From Polyporus tsugae (taxonomy: Eukaryota > Basidiomycota > Agaricomycetes > Polyporales > Polyporaceae), in NCBI GenBank assembly GCA_024305745.1, contig JAHRBS010000004.1, forward strand, positions 2,294,001-2,358,000: a stretch of 64,000 bases of DNA. Reading direction: 5' to 3'. The position numbers were made by a program, and so were the translations under genes. The notes under the pieces were generated by a model, which was given only the letters and a program-made list of their open reading frames with translations, was not told the origin of the DNA and searched no databases. Positions 49,059 through 59,596 of this stretch are shown here, piece after piece (position 1 is the first letter of the stretch; every line of letters starts with the position of its first letter).

Positions 49059-49698
49059 ATGGCCCCAGCCATTCTCGATGAGGTACCCTCTGCGGCCAAT
49101 ACCAATGGCCCCGACGAAGTTTTGGTAGAAGAGTAAGTTGTTTCCGTACCTGATCACGCGCCGCAGATATCTCAGTGGGGGTCAGGTCTCATCTCAGGCA
49201 TAGTATGGGTACAGAAGAGGGTGCTTTCCCTGATGAGCCCGACAAGGAGAACATCTTCGTACAGTTAGCACAAGTCGTCGCTCGCCCCGGTTATCTACGT
49301 CTAACGTTTTACTGCCCAGGAACGAGGACGCAGAAATTTCGGTCCAGTACGATACCCATTCCGGGCTCCCGGCTCCGAACGGTCTAACTTGCAGTTCTAG
49401 ATCCGCGATCGAGGATGACCTCTTTGACGATGAGGCCTACTCGGACAAGGATGACGACAGTGACTTTGTCCCAAGGGGGAGTAAAAACAATCCCACTGAA
49501 CCCAAGAGTGTCGTGAAGAAGTTCGTTCCGAAGAAAGTGGAGACTGCGTTGGCGGCCACTAGTGAGACAGACAAGAATTCCGATGGGGCAGCGGGAACAG
49601 GGAACTCGAAGGTGAGTAACGCACTGCCTCCAGAGCACTGGCAACCAGATATCTCAATGGTAGAACCCAGGGCGCCAACACGCAAAAAACTAAAGTAA
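49059..49698 (+). CDS. Small acidic P-[KR]-G-x4-P-T protein, array copy C (exon 2 doubtful)
   Basis: In-frame model: 49059-49132, 49320-49346 (27 nt), 49395-49698; 405 nt, 134 residues. Start MAPAILDEVPSAANTNGPDE. The last exon encodes DDLFDDEAYSDKDDDSDF, then VPRGSKNNPTEP and a Lys-rich end. By analogy with A, B and D a second exon should lie between; an acidic block MGTEEGAFPDEPDKENIF (49198-49258) looks like it, but its donor leaves the wrong phase. Either it is skipped or this copy carries a lesion. Confidence 0.6.
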
Positions 49699-50225
49699 AG
49701 ACCCAGAAATAGAGGACCAGTGCAGTGGCTAGGTTAGAGGTCCGGTGTGTTATTGACGTCGTCATCCGGACCCGGAGAGAACCTGCGAGTGTGAGTGTAC
49801 GGTATACGGTGGGATACCTGCCCACGCAGAAAGACAAATGCAATCTGTAATATGCAGCCCAACCTCGCAACACTGACCGAGCATTCCTCCGGTCTCGTTC
49901 TCATATATACGAATGGAATTATGTCGATCAGCCTCGATTGTGTGCACAGTTTTCGACTTGACATGACATCGCAATCCACATCCAAGTCTCCCATGTTGTC
50001 AAATACTAGTGCGCCTGACGTTCGTCCACATAGGCGTCCCCTCTCACCTTCCAAGAATCGGCACTGGACAGTCCTGCCACCCACCGCCCCCAGAGAGCCA
50101 AGCGTCGGCGCTGCGTAGGAGTGCGGGTATTCATAAGGCGGTCTCTGCCTTGCCGTCCCAACCCGTACTGCACGACATCTCTCGCACCCGACTACCATTG
50201 CTAGTGCTCATACCCCCCTGCCCAT

Positions 50226-50240
50226 CCCCCCCCCCCCCCC
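50226..50240 (+). repeat. Homopolymer run of 15 C
   Basis: Fifteen consecutive C, 22 bp upstream of the start codon of array gene D, in the place where the other copies have a normal leader. Confidence 0.9.
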
Positions 50241-50262
50241 ACAGGCCTTTCTACGTTGCCCG

Positions 50263-51058
50263 ATGTCCGCGCCAACTATACCCAAGTCTCCCTATACGGC
50301 CGAAGCGTAAGATTACTCATTCGCACAATGAACGCGGATGAGCTCACCGCTTGGTATATAGAAACACTTCAGGAAGTGCTCCCCAGCCCGGGGATGTGCG
50401 GCCGTTGCCCGCTAGTGAGCACAAGGATAAATTCGACGCCGAAATGTCGGCCTCAGGGTAAGTCATCCAGTCACCTCTGTAATACCGTCAAAGATGGTGA
50501 CGCGTGATTTACAGGGAGCGGGGTGGAGACGGGTGCGGGCTCCTCGCAGTTCTACGAATCGGAAGATTCAATAACATTTCGAACAGTGATAGCCAATATT
50601 GCACCGAAGGCGAGGATGACGACGACGGTGACAGGTTCGTTCCAAGGGGATCTCCTAGACGACCAACGCGACCCCAAACCCAGGAAGTTGGGCCTGCCAG
50701 ACCTAGTGAGCCGACAAAGCCCACACAGGCAAGTGATGTCTCCACCGTAGCTCCGTTCAATGATGCCAACGACTTCTACATAGCAGACCGCAGGAGAGAC
50801 AGGGACCCATGGCGCCGAAGGGGGAAAGGAATGCTGCATCTTGATGTAAGTAGATGCAAAGCGGCTTGCGAAGCGCAAGAGATGGGAATATGCACAACGG
50901 AGACACTTACAATAGACGACGCTTGCCTAATGGATTTCCTGATAGACAGTGCTATGTTTCGGGTCCGCGGTGTAGGAGATAATGCTGGATATCTGCTCTT
51001 GTTCGAATTCGTTGCCTGTGTGATCGACTTGAATCTAGTGTGCAGATGGATTCGCTGA
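50263..51058 (+). CDS. Small acidic P-[KR]-G-x4-P-T protein, array copy D (extended C-terminus)
   Basis: Exons 50263-50306, 50362-50457, 50515-50532 (18 nt), 50587-51058 sum to 630 nt, 209 residues. Start MSAPTIPKSPYTAE resembles copy E. Exons 2 and 3 are again phase 2 on both sides, and exon 3 is 18 nt as in copy B. The last exon encodes CTEGEDDDDGDRFVPRGSPR, then RPT and a Pro-rich stretch. Unlike the others, no stop follows soon after: the frame stays open for about 100 more residues. A GTAAGT at 50845 could start a further intron, so the true end is uncertain. Confidence 0.6.
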
Positions 51059-51637
51059 ATGCTCCTTCTATATTGACAGAGAAGATGACAACGATAGGAA
51101 TAGAAATAGACAAGCTGAGCCTCGAGGTGCCGTGGGCTAGAATGGCGCTAGTTGTGGTTTTCGCCGCGATTGTCGCATGTTCAACAAACGTTCAATGTCG
51201 GCGGCGTTCCCCAGCGCCTGAAATCGGTTATTTCCGAGTCCATACGGCCTCCGCCTCAGCGCATCCGCGAGGCGTAAGCAAGGTTACGGTTATGCTGGCC
51301 AGGCGTCGTCCACCAACTGCCATCCCATGAGGCGTAACACAACGCGTTCATCTTCCAATGCTTCACCAATCACCGCCTGACGTCGCTCGGAGGCTCAATG
51401 TCTCGACGAAAAAGATCCCCTACACCCGAGCTGGACGACTCTTTCTGATACCGTGGGTTCATGACTAACCGTTGCGGGAATCTAGCCGGAGCGATGCGAG
51501 ATGGATTGCGTTGCTCGAATCCCGTGCATCTGTCTGGATAGCTTCCTCGTGGTGGATCTGTACGGTAGGCTCGCAGTGGGGCCGCTGGGCGGTCGCCTTT
51601 AGCTCTGGCATGCGTCTCCGAAAGCCCGGATGCAGCC

Positions 51638-51644
51638 TATAAAG
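51638..51644 (+). promoter_or_regulatory. TATA box of array gene E
   Basis: TATAAAG about 53 bp upstream of the start codon of array gene E. Confidence 0.55.
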
Positions 51645-51696
51645 GGGGAAGCTGGGAAGCGTTGGAGCTTATCGCCTCCCCCTTCTCGTCCTGCTC

Positions 51697-52256
51697 ATGT
51701 CGGCTGCACCCAACGATCCTCACCAAAGCCTCGCGGTTGACAAGGTTTCCTCGATTACTTCACCCGAGGCCAGTCGTGCCCGCGAACCACCTTCGCAGGA
51801 GAACTCCGGCTCGGATGCGGAAAACGGCTCGCACTCCCAAGACAGCAGTTTATCTTCGGATGGGCCGCCCACCCCGGCCCCCCGGCCAAAAGAGTATGTC
51901 GAGTGGCCCATCGCCCTGTCGATTGGAAACTCACGAGACATAATCACGCACCTTATAGTGAGAACTTCGCCGATCGGGTGGATAAGGTCCCCATCGCCGG
52001 TACTACCGACGCTTTCACCGCAATCCGTGAGCCCAAGCACAAAGGGTGAGTTTTGCGGTTGTTGCGCAGCTCCGCACTGCTGACAGAGTGCCTTGGTTTG
52101 CATAGGGTGCTAGTCGAATCTGAAGATGACGATGAAGAAGAGGAGGATGACGACGACGACGACGACGATGACGGGTTCATTCCAAGGGGCCTTCCCTCCC
52201 GTCCGACGGGATCTGCAGCGAATGCAGGTCTCAGACCCGTCAAGGCGGGTCGCTAA
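51697..52256 (+). CDS. Small acidic P-[KR]-G-x4-P-T protein, array copy E
   Basis: Exons 51697-51893, 51959-52045, 52106-52256; 435 nt, 144 residues. It starts MSAAPNDPHQSLAVDK and has a Ser/Pro/Glu-rich first exon. Exon 2 is phase 2 on both sides. The last exon opens LVESEDDDEEEEDDD and continues into a run of nine Asp encoded by a GAC/GAT repeat, then GFIPRGLPSRPT and a short basic end. It lacks the microexon present in A-D. Function unknown. Confidence 0.72.
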
Positions 52257-52600
52257 GCTGCTCATGTCGAGTGGCAGTGCAGCAGCTCGAAGGACCACAA
52301 GATGCAAGGTTCCTTACAGCCGTGCACGAACGTTGTACAATACTGTATTTCTTGTTCTAGTGTGACCGTCTCATCGCCCAAATGCACAACCTACACGAGA
52401 GCAACCATAATGACGGGCGATCGTACAGTAATGCTCCAGTACAAGTACAACAAACGAACAAAGTAAGTATAAAGCCCGACGATGCAACACCTTAATTGCC
52501 TCCACGAAGACAGAAACTATCATCAAGAGTAATCGTCAACGCCATCGTGATCAATGGGTCATAGATACGATCAAGGATGCGAGAGCAGCGATGAGGAAGA
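52257..52600. other. Convergent 3' spacer
   Basis: 344 bp between the last array gene and the stop codon of the minus-strand neighbour. No gene seen. Confidence 0.5.
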
Positions 52601-54027
52601 TCACAGTCCGTTCGCACTGTGACGACTCTGACGGCTCGAGGGTCGCCTGCCACCGAGCTCTTTCGCGCGCGGCCAGGCGTTCTGGAAGACCCATATCTCT
52701 TTCCGTTCACGGAGGTGAAAGAGGCTTCGAGTGCCCATCGGCACACTCCCGGCAAGTTTGAAACCAACATTCTTGAAGAATCGGAGAACGAAGGCGGTGA
52801 GAAGGCTCCTGTCCACTTCAACTGCGGGCGAGGGATCAGTCGAGAAGCAGAGAGGAAGGGAAGGGCAAAGGGGGCGGGACGCACCACCATAGCTGCTCCT
52901 CTTGATCTCGAAGATGTGCCGGCCATCCTCCGTGGCACGATCAGCGGTGATCTTCTTTGGGAAAGTTGCGCGTAACTCCATGCCTAGCATTTCGCTTAGC
53001 TCGTACGAGGCTTCCATGAGTGTTAGTCTGTCGCCTGCTTTCGAGAGCATCATGAGGAAGAATTCAGGCGCGGGGTCGGATGGGGATTCGACGAAGATGA
53101 GCTGTGGAGCCTTCCACTGGAGGAAGAGGAATGTCAAAAACGACCCTTAAGAGGATGCTAATGATGGCGACGCACGAGATTCCCTACGTTCACGGTCGCA
53201 AGATACGTGAAACCCTTCGTGACTCGTAAGTTGGCGAACGTCAGAAGAATGTGAGAACACACATTTAATGCAAGGCAATGATACAAGGCGAGAATCATCT
53301 TCCCCGCCCTAGCGCGTGCTGCATGTTAGCGAGGACGAAGAGTGCAACAAAGCAAGAAAGGAAGGTGGCGTACCATAAGGCATCTTGGCCAACTGCAGCC
53401 CACGGACTTCCAACAAACTCGATCTTCCACTTGCCCCGGCGGCTGTCTGCGCTGTTGTGCCCACGCGGCCACTGCTGCAGCACGCTCTCCTGAAGCTCAA
53501 GGATTATGTTTTCATGGGCCACGTTTTCCAGCCAGAGCCCGTTCGTCGATCGCAGGGTAAGGAAGATGTGATCTAGCCGATACATACGTAACTCGCCCGG
53601 GACGACCGCAAAGCTGAATGAAGCACGTACCAGGATCAAAGGCGCGCATCCGTGAGCCCGACCGCGTCCTCACACGGTGCATCCCGTTCGTGTCCATGGA
53701 TCGTCCTCTCGAGACAGGTCTGGGTAGCGGAGTTTCTGGCCCGGGGCCACCGTAGTCTGGGGTGCGCGTGCGCTTCAACGCGGACTTTAGTGGCTTGTTT
53801 CTTCCCGGGGTAGACGATCGCGAGACTTCTCGATCGAGCGGACGGGGTCGACCGGGCGCTGGGGTGCCAGGTTGCATACTCCCGGCGTAGACGGGATACG
53901 GCTGTGCGATGGGCTGTACGCCGGGCTGGCCATACCCGTAACCTGGGGGAAACTGCTGGAAGTACGGGGGTTGTGCCCCAAAGGGCTGCTGCTTAGCATA
54001 GTAGCCGCGGTCGTTTTGATATTGCAT
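52601..54027 (-). CDS. Unnamed Agaricomycete protein (394 aa)
   Basis: Exons 54027-53631, 53572-53374, 53308-53263, 53214-53188 (27 nt), 53116-52601; 1185 nt in frame. The first about 110 residues are Tyr/Gln/Pro-rich (YYAKQQPFGAQPPYFQQFPP) and then basic, Arg/Ser-rich, with KSALKRTRTPDYGG. A structured part follows: HIFLTLRSTNGLWLENVAHE, GKWKIEFVGSPWAAVGQDAL, GFTYLATVNWKAPQLIFVES, EFFLMMLSKAGDRLTLMEA, a FPKKI turn and a C-terminal KLAGSVPMGTRSLFHLRERK with EIWVFQ. I know this succession (GNPW-like box, TTVN, ...RKEMWVF) from predicted Agaricomycete proteins without known role. No signal peptide or helix span; probably cytosolic or nuclear. Confidence 0.75.
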
Positions 54028-54649
54028 GGTGTCCGGAGAATCCTAGGAAAGTCAGGGAGTGGCACAGCACAGATCGGGAAGCCTGCGGCCGCGTTGTGGT
54101 TGACGAGAAGGAAGGGAGGTCACAGGACGCGGGCTGGAGAAGCTAGCTCAGGTGGGCTGGGCGACTAGAGCGAAGATAGAGATGGGAGAAGGGGAGACAA
54201 GGGCGGGGACGAGGTGGCGAGCCTCGATTTTGCATGTGAGACTAGCGCCTGGGAAGCCGCTGCAACGAGGCAGATGTGCACCGGAAAGCTTGCTGTTTGC
54301 GATACACTCGAGCTCCGTCTCGATCAATGTCCTTCTGGCCCTCGCAATCCCAGACGGAAGGGGGTTGCATGCGCATTGTGTTCTGGACCGTGGCAGCAGC
54401 ACAGTCGACGACGACGTTGCAGGAGAAGACGATGCGAGCGAGACAGCGACAGTGTGTACAGTGAGGGCTCCGAAGGACTCCGTTGCGCTTGTCGTGGCCG
54501 GCGTCCTCGAGGCGAGCGTGCGCGCTAACCCTCAGGTGACCTTCCTCTAAAGGCAAGGGCGGCGGCAGAGTGGCGCCTCACCGACTCGGACGGTTTGCAC
54601 GAGAAATCCTGCTCGTCAGACTGCTTGCATTTGCTCCTCCATTCCCGTC
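54028..54649. promoter_or_regulatory. Divergent promoter region
   Basis: 622 bp between the start codons of the 394-aa protein gene and MPC1. Overlapping open frames on both strands have no conserved content. No specific site can be assigned. Confidence 0.4.
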
Positions 54650-55261
54650 ATGGCCTCCAAAGTCGTCCAATGGCTCCAGTCCCCCGCCGCTCGCGAATAC
54701 TTCCTCAGTGCGTCCCCTCTCCGACTCCCTGGAGTCCCCGTCTAACTGACTCGTCGGCAGGCACGCATTTCTGGGGACCGGTCCGTGCTTTTTACCAGGT
54801 TTTCGTCATCAACCGACTCACTTGGCATTGGCTCTAGGTCGCTAACTGGGGTCTTCCCCTCGCCGCCCTCGCCGACTTGACCAAGAATGAGGATGTCATC
54901 TCGGGGCCCATGACCACGGCGTTGGCGTCCTATTCGTGAGTGTCGTTCGAACCCACCTCATACCTCCAATTCACACTCGCGACCTCCTCCCAAAGTATGG
55001 TTTTCATGCGGTTTGGTACGTATTCCAACATGGTGATGTTTCAAGCTAGCTCGCTAAATGTGTCTTTTCTCAGCATGGCGCGTACAACCAAGGAATTACC
55101 TCCTCTTCGCCTGCCACGCGACGAACGCCACTGCACAACTCGCACAGGGTGCCCGCTTCGTCAACTATTGGTACATAGGTGGCAAGGATAACAAGGAGGC
55201 GACCCAACCTGTCGCTCAACAAATCGCGAACTCCGCCGAGGCTGCTTCTGCGTCAAAATGA
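54650..55261 (+). CDS. MPC1: Mitochondrial pyruvate carrier subunit 1
   Basis: MPC1 with MPC2/3 moves pyruvate across the inner mitochondrial membrane. Exons 54650-54707, 54761-54780 (20 nt), 54838-54935, 54996-55015 (20 nt), 55074-55261; 384 nt, 127 residues, normal for the family. Motifs: [20 protein letters not shown], then [38 protein letters not shown] and [20 protein letters not shown]. Two of the five exons are only 20 nt, and both are needed for the conserved THFWGP and MVFMRF blocks. The protein ends in a short Ala/Ser/Lys tail. Convergent with LIG1, 174 bp apart. Confidence 0.96.
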
Positions 55262-55435
55262 CCGTCGTAGAATGTATCCTACTTTATACAGTTCGGTTGC
55301 TCTGGGCGGACAACCTGTTCCACTATTTGCCCTATACATACCTTACCCTAATACTAGAACAGCGCGAAAGCATTATGTGCCAAAAGCATTTGAGACATGA
55401 GACACCAAGCGTCCGTGAGAGGTACGTATCCAAGG

Positions 55436-58400
55436 TCACCAGAATCCATCGTCCCCGTCCCCGCCCTTGCTCTTTTTCCCTCCCTTTGACTGAGCGAGGG
55501 CTTGACGCTGGTACATTTCTGCGATCTGTAAGGTATTTGTCACGAGTCATGACATGTCAATGCGGGGAAGTGTCGGCATACCTGCTCAGGCCCCGTCGCG
55601 TCGTCAGCACCCTTGTCATCCCGGATTTTGATGAACCGAGGAAATCGGAGCGAGATTCCACGCACTTCGACCTATAAGGCATTCTGTTAACTTTGCCACA
55701 TTGACTGAAACAGACCCGCAACGTCACCCACCAAACCCTGCGCAGCGGTGTAGATGGGACTCAGACTCAGGTCCGCCGTCAGGACCTCCCAGACGACCTT
55801 GGGCTCGAACCACACGTCAGGCTTTGCACCACCGACCTTCACGTCGCCACGGGGTGTCTGCGTCTCGAGTGGTTTGAGCGCCTCGTAGTGTGACTGTAGT
55901 GCTTCGTCGCTGAATCCGGTTCCAATCTTGCAGATTGTCTGGTACTCCTCCGAGTCGGAATCGTAACATGCTAGGAGGAACGCGCCGTAGACGTTCGTTC
56001 GCTTGCCTTTGCCGTGGTACCCGCCGACGACTACGAGGTCGAGCGAGTCCCCCACGCCAGCGAGGTAGTCCTTCTTGAGCTACGATAGCAGGGTCAGCTG
56101 CAACAGCGGGTGATTTGTAACAAACCGACCTTCAGCCAGTTTACTGTCCGCCGGCTAGGTTCGTAGCGGCTAAGCTCGCCCTCCAGCATCTTCACCATAA
56201 GACCCTCGCAGCCGTCCTTGACACTGTCTTCCAAAAACGTCTGGATCTCGTCCACCGTCTCAGCATCGGATGCCTTCGCGAACTGAAACTCCCGGTCCAC
56301 AGGCTGAAAGCACTCTTTGAGCATGCGCCGACGCTCGGCAAAATCCTTCTGCAGTAGTAGCTATTGGACGCGGAGCGTGACGCGCCAAGTAGGCCAGCGC
56401 GAAATGAGGTGCAGAAAGGGCACGGGGGAAAGAAATGAACAGTCAGTCAATGGTCATAACCATCAGTGGAACGGGAGCGGAACTCGGACCAATGGTCTGA
56501 GGCCGAGAAGGGTAATCCGATCGGAGACGGACGTACCTCGCCATTCAAGTACAGCAGATCGAACGCAAAGAGACACACGCGGACTTTGATATCTTCCACC
56601 TTGACATCTTTGCGTTTCCGTCTGGAGAGCTCCTGGAACGGGAGCAGCTTCGCCGTGTCCTTGTCGATGGCCACCGCCTCGGCGTCGAACACAAACGTGC
56701 CCGTGCCCTCCTTGACACACTGTTCAGGGCAAAGTGGTTAGACGCGCGGGTTTTCGGAAAGCGTGCTTGACAGCAGTTATAGCGGGAACAAAACGACATA
56801 CCCGAGGCAGTTGTTCCATAAGATCCGGGTACTTCTTGCTCATGTCTTCGGAATTACGGCTGAACACCGCAATGGTGCCATCCGCGAGTTTGTGCACCTG
56901 TGGATGTGACGCGGATCATGGATAGAAGCTCGGTGATGATTGTGGTTGATGGAGACCGTACCTGTGCACGTTCGCCGTCGTACTTGTACTCGCACGTGAA
57001 CTTCTTGCCCTCGAACTTGTCGAGAACCTCCCCAATAGCCTTTGTCGGCTTCGCCAACATGGGCTTGAGGGGTACCCCAGGGGTGAGCTTGCACTCGGCC
57101 GGGAGCCCGTCGATTCCTGCGTTGAGAAGGGCGGGGATGACGAGGTCATAATTCGGAAGATTGCTGTAGGACATGTCATCGCTTCATCTCCGCCAGTTCC
57201 TAGAATACCATACCTGTACACCTGCTTAATGATCCCGGCGGCCTCTTCAAGCCGGGCAGCAAGCTTCTCATTGTTCAGCCTCTTGTTCGCTGTCAACAAA
57301 AGTGGCGCCACCAGTGGCATCAGCACCCTCAGGTTCTCGTGGTCATGACAGATGTCAAGAAGACTGACCACTCTCTTGTTCGGCAAGGACAGCGGCGTGG
57401 GCGAGGGCGACGAGAACAGTACGCTCGGCGTTACCTATCCGGAGTTTGCCTTCCAAACTGCGGACGATGTATTTTGCCTCTTGGCCCTGGCAAGCTGCGA
57501 GCAGCTTCGTGATGATGGACACTTTCTTGTTCTGGGACTGAGATACCACCGCGTGTCAGACGGAATAAAGATGCACTTTATGGATGCTTACAGAATGACC
57601 AGTGCTCATAGCGATCTCTTTAAGATCCTTGAAGACATTAGGGAGTGTGAGCGGCTTTGGTTTGAACAACGTTTTCTGGCTATTCTTGGAGTTCTATGGT
57701 GGCAGGATTAGATTGTCAGCCGCCTTTCGTTGTTGTTACTGACCATCGCAACCAATCCTAGATCGCCTTCCTTCTTCAAATCTGCCTTGACGATGGCCAA
57801 GCTTCGGCCAGTAGACTCGCTGATAGCCTTGAGAAGCAAACTTTCGCCGATACCCAACTCTATCCCCACATAATCAGGGCAAAGCTAGAACATAGTAGAC
57901 ATGAGCAGTATATCCAGGAATAACAAACGCATGACGTACTCGGTTGATGCACAGGTAAACGGCCTGCAGCAGCGATTTCGTATCTCCTTCCGCTCTGCGT
58001 TGGATGACCAAGAGTAGAAAAGACGTCAACAAAGAGGTCTTCTCGATGCGTTTGGTGGTAGCCTCAATCAGTGAGAACACCTTGGCTAATGCGGCATAAG
58101 GCACACTGTGCATGCGGGTTAGCCCATAAATTGCAGGGAACCGTGAAGCACACGAACGGGTCTCCGACTTTCCATCCGTTAGGAAGGTCGACTTCCTTGG
58201 CCCTCAATAGTGCTGCTTCAGCGCTATAGCCAGTCAGTAAGTCGGTGGCTGGGATGCGAGGCTGAATCTCACTTCTGGGACGCGACACCCTCCTCCTCTA
58301 GCTCCTCGCCTGAGTCCACGTTCTCTTCAGCTGCGGAGGAGACGGTGGCTTCGTCCTCATCCATTGGGTTATCCACTTCTGTAGCCACCTTAGCCTTGGC

Positions 58401-58984
58401 TTTAGGTTTAGACTTCGAAGGCGATGATGATGCACTCTTCGACCCCTTTGCAGCATACGAAGACGGTGGTTTTTTCGCCTTCTTGACATTCGATGGACCG
58501 GCTACGCGGCGCATAGCACAATCAAGTGGATGAACATGGACTCGGAGCGGTACTCACGTTTGGGAGCCTCATCATCGTCAGATTCAATCACTCGTCGCTT
58601 CTTCGATGCAGGGGCCTTGGGTTTGACTACCAATTCAATAAACACGTGTTCAAGATGTAACTGAGCCGAGGACTCACCATCTTTGGGTGGTGACGGGGAG
58701 CGTGTGGCTGCTAACGCCCCTGGTTGACGATATGACGGGTAGTCACTGGACAAAAAGCGCACCTTTCTCTGGTTTCGCGACGTCCGCATTAGAATAATCA
58801 GCCTTCTCGTCCTTCTCCACCTTCGTGCTACGTTTCCTCTTCCCGCGGAACGCGTCCTCCAACTTGACTTGGACAGGGGGATCGCCACCCTTACCGAAGA
58901 ACTTGCCTGCGTGCGACACCGGTCAGCAGCGCGCACCCCACCAGAACGAATGAAGCGCGTACCGAGCGTTTGCTGGCGAGACAT
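55436..58984 (-). CDS. LIG1: DNA ligase I (ATP-dependent, Cdc9/LIG1)
   Basis: Seals Okazaki fragments and repair nicks. Eighteen exons: 58984-58963, 58906-58763, 58719-58678, 58626-58558, 58501-58273, 58223-58158, 58105-57940, 57884-57744, 57693-57592, 57537-57369, 57289-57214, 57163-56962, 56897-56802, 56719-56537, 56360-56130, 56079-55732, 55671-55582, 55525-55436; 2466 nt, 821 residues. The N-terminus [12 protein letters not shown] is a PCNA-binding PIP box. A Lys/Ser/Glu-rich region follows, then the DNA-binding domain ([20 protein letters not shown]). The adenylation motif is [10 protein letters not shown] with the active Lys; [33 protein letters not shown] and NWLKLKKDYL are motifs III-V; the OB fold has TICKIGTGF, and WEVLTAD and [10 protein letters not shown] lie near the end. 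The C-terminal tail is Lys/Gly-rich. Confidence 0.97.
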
Positions 58985-59588
58985 GATGAGTGCAGTCGAT
59001 GTGCGGATGGGGGAGAGCGTTGAGAGATGGAGACGCGATCGAGGCAGGAGGCGCGGTACCGTGGCTTTGACGCGTGTCGTGACTGTGACGAGCATTAGTT
59101 ACTCAACGCGACAACCCTTCAGCATGTGGGTCCCGAGCTTTGTAGTAGTCCATTCAATCGAAGCCCATGTGTTTCATGCAGGAAAATATGGGAAGTCGAG
59201 GAAAGGGGGAGCGGAGGAATGGGACAAGGTGTTAGCAAGTAATATGACGCACTGTCACGCCGCGACTCATGATGGAGCGCCCGTGACCGTCGCTCCGAGT
59301 CCGGGGCTATGCAATCCGTTCTCCGGGGCGCCCGCGCTACAATGGCCAGTGACTAGTGAGCCTGTGCCGTTCGGTGTTCCCGACGTCCATGACTGCGTGT
59401 GCTTTTCAACGAGGCAAACCATCCCAGTACTGAGTATTCCGAGCCTTTCTCATCTTCACTGCATTCATGTTTACCAGGCACTTACCTTGGAATCACCCAG
59501 TTGGACATGGTCATGCTCCATCTACAAGGCACGGTCCGTTCCCGTTCCATCCTAGATTCCCAGTGATCTCACAATGCTCAGACGCGTT
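58985..59588. other. Intergenic region between LIG1 and the hAT element
   Basis: About 0.6 kb with the LIG1 promoter on the minus strand. An open frame on the plus strand (58869-59555) overlaps LIG1 exon 1 and has no conserved content. Confidence 0.5.
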
Positions 59589-59596
59589 TGTCACCC
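59589..59596 (+). repeat. Left target-site duplication of the hAT element
   Basis: TGTCACCC immediately before the left terminal inverted repeat; an identical 8-mer follows the right terminus. Confidence 0.9.
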
